From: Antitrichia curtipendula
Taxonomy: Eukaryota > Streptophyta > Bryopsida > Hypnales > Leucodontaceae
Direction of reading: 5' to 3'
DNA length: 64,000 nucleotides
Assembly (NCBI GenBank): GCA_951230915.1
Contig: OX579636.1
Span: 6,401,001 to 6,465,000 of the forward strand
Shown here piece by piece: positions 62,801 through 64,000 of the stretch (its first letter is position 1; every line of letters starts with the position of its first letter). Under the pieces are notes generated by a model. It saw only the letters and a list, made by a program, of their open reading frames with translations. It had not been told where the DNA came from and did not search any database. The position numbers and the translations under genes were made by a program.

Positions 62801-64000
62801 TTTCTAAATTTTTTATATAAGGTCAATATTTTTCCATTGACCATAGTAATTTTTAGTAATTTATCCATAATGAAAATGGACTTCATGCTGACGTGGTAGT
62901 CTATGTTTTTTGAGATGTCATAACAAAACATCAGCTTATTTTTTTAAACATCGTTAAAAACATCTTTGTCCATGGTGACATCTACTTGTTTTCCAACTTA
63001 ATCTCACACGTTTTTTGCAACATCAAATCAAATTCATTCTTTTGCACCCGTTCACTGCTTAACGCGTGACATCTCAACAAACATGGCACGTTGCACTGCA
63101 ACGACAGCAAAAATGGGGTTTTCTTCTAGTGTTTTTATTTTCTTTTTTAGTTTGAATCATGTTCAACTAATCTCTTTTCAATTCTACAGATTGAAGATAA
63201 AGCCTGTGAGATGTTTGACAGCATAATCTGATCCAACAACATTCAGCTGCATATAGATGCGGATGTGGAGCCTGAGTCTATTTAAGAGTACATAGATGGT
63301 TGGAGGATGAGGTTGTGGGAGCATGCTTTCGTAGGAGTCTTTAAGGGGGCTGACGCCTTCAAGAAGTCAGACTCGTTTAAAGACTTCAAAGGCTCTAATC
63401 TTGTTTTGAAGAGGATAATTTACAGGTATTCACATTGCTTCTCTTGGTTTAGTTGGATATTGTGTTGAGATTGTTGTTCCTTGACTCATCTGTTTATGAT
63501 GAATTGTTCATGATCTTTCAGGTATTTCAAGTTTGAGCTGTATGCAAAGAGAGCCATCGCCAAGGCTGATTTGCCGCCTTTCCTCAACACATGGCTCAAT
63601 CGTTCTTCTCCCGATTGTATGTTCTCAGCCGTTCAAGTGAAGAACTGGACCAGCGGTCACCTCCAAGCCGGTGCTTGGTATTTGGAGTGCAACCTAGGTT
63701 ACATCCCCCCCCAGGAGTTGTCTCTTTTCAACAATATCAAGGAAAGTGCAGTGGTAGAGCCTGAGTTTGACGAATTTGTTGGCATTGAGGGTGAAGCACG
63801 GGAGAAGGCCATTAGAAGGCGTGAAATATCAGACCAGAAGAAGGAGGTCAAAATGATAGAGGCAACAAAGAAGACGGAGGAAACAGCACAGAAGAAGAAA
63901 CTACGACAAGAAGAGAAGGCCAAAGAAGATGAGGCTAAGGGCAGGCAGAAGGGGAAGAAGAGGAAAACCGAGACACCAAATGCCGAACAAGCGACGAGTG
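59856..64000 (+). pseudogene. DGNHRR-motif (ParB-like?) multi-exon gene, four in-frame stops, 3' end off window
   Basis: Seven exons join in phase at GT..AG sites: 59856-59909, 60149-60807, 60898-61087, 61212-61406, 61544-61759, 63190-63425, 63532 onward. Together they predict a protein of at least about 600 residues. Exon 2 holds LVPMPMVRPTLS, EQEFVHGYEEGARVFYVSVS and CDGNHRRIAWMRH. The G-N-H-R-R element after a beta-strand-like VDAKFYV recalls the ParB/Srx-type DGxxR box, but this is resemblance only. Later exons give HDINKYTENSHVKTNLVHTL, MRVSTRDATGNLYKKLSKIV and YLECNLGYIPP, then a Lys/Glu-rich basic tail running off the window. Stops are TAG 60560-60562, TGA 60701-60703, TGA 63229-63231 and TAA 63283-63285. 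ATG 59856 directly follows a good acceptor (ttctcag), so an upstream exon may exist. Intact splice sites with only point stops suggest recent inactivation or regulated recoding. I do not know a named family. Confidence 0.6.
61802..63131 (+). mobile_element. CACTA-type non-autonomous element F, copy 3 (1330 bp), inside an intron
   Basis: Ends CACTAGAAGAAAAC and GTTTTCTTCTAGTG with a perfect ttt duplication on both flanks. It lies in the intron between 61759 and 63190 of the DGNHRR gene, same orientation as copy 1. It is more diverged than copies 1 and 2, and has an extra expansion of gacgtgg(a)ggcgggaaactgtgacgtgg-type units at 62107-62190. No transposase. Confidence 0.85.

Overview
The window looks like nuclear DNA of a streptophyte (land plant or close algal relative). 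It is AT-rich and gene-poor, with GT..AG introns and heavy transposon debris. Three ordinary plant genes are recognisable: a TON2/FASS-type PP2A B'' subunit (minus, 201-5050, cut by the left edge), a PIG-X-like GPI-mannosyltransferase subunit (minus, 8914-12731) and an intronless ELF4-like clock gene (plus, 26587-26991). I assembled exons by hand from splice sites, reading phase and family resemblance. I cannot name the species, and nothing points clearly to a flowering plant.

Layout. 1-5340: TON2, whose first intron is built of decayed tandem copies that include ghost copies of the exon 1 end. 5341-8913: intergenic, with a hairpin MITE, a CACTA-type MITE and a TTAA/CCC..GGG element. 8914-12731: PIG-X-like gene. 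12732-26230: repeats, with four TTAA-flanked elements with CCC..GGG ends, a pair of related coding relics in opposite orientation, a minisatellite and a retroelement-like tract. 26230-26991: ELF4. 27480-31000: possible decayed multi-exon gene, not identified. 31000-53000: mostly AT-rich repeat debris, with two near-identical inverted 1.29-kb CACTA-type elements (40280-41567, 48196-49482), a Ty3/gypsy-like leader, a coiled-coil relic and further TTAA elements.

53110-64000 is the most unusual part. A broken MULE-type transposase gene (minus; zinc-binding segment, DDE-like core, SWIM finger) lies head-to-head with a plus-strand gene of at least seven exons encoding a protein with a DGNHRR motif reminiscent of ParB-like domains. 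Between them is a 440-bp tandem repeat rich in CTCGT/ACGAG palindromes. Both genes carry in-frame stops while their splice sites remain good. A third 1.33-kb CACTA-type element sits in an intron of the DGNHRR gene. The pair may be the two genes of one poorly described mobile element. That is inference: I did not find its ends.

The second notable signal is a set of seven probable non-autonomous elements with TTAA target duplications and CCC..GGG ends, the signature of piggyBac transposons, which to my knowledge are rarely reported from plants.
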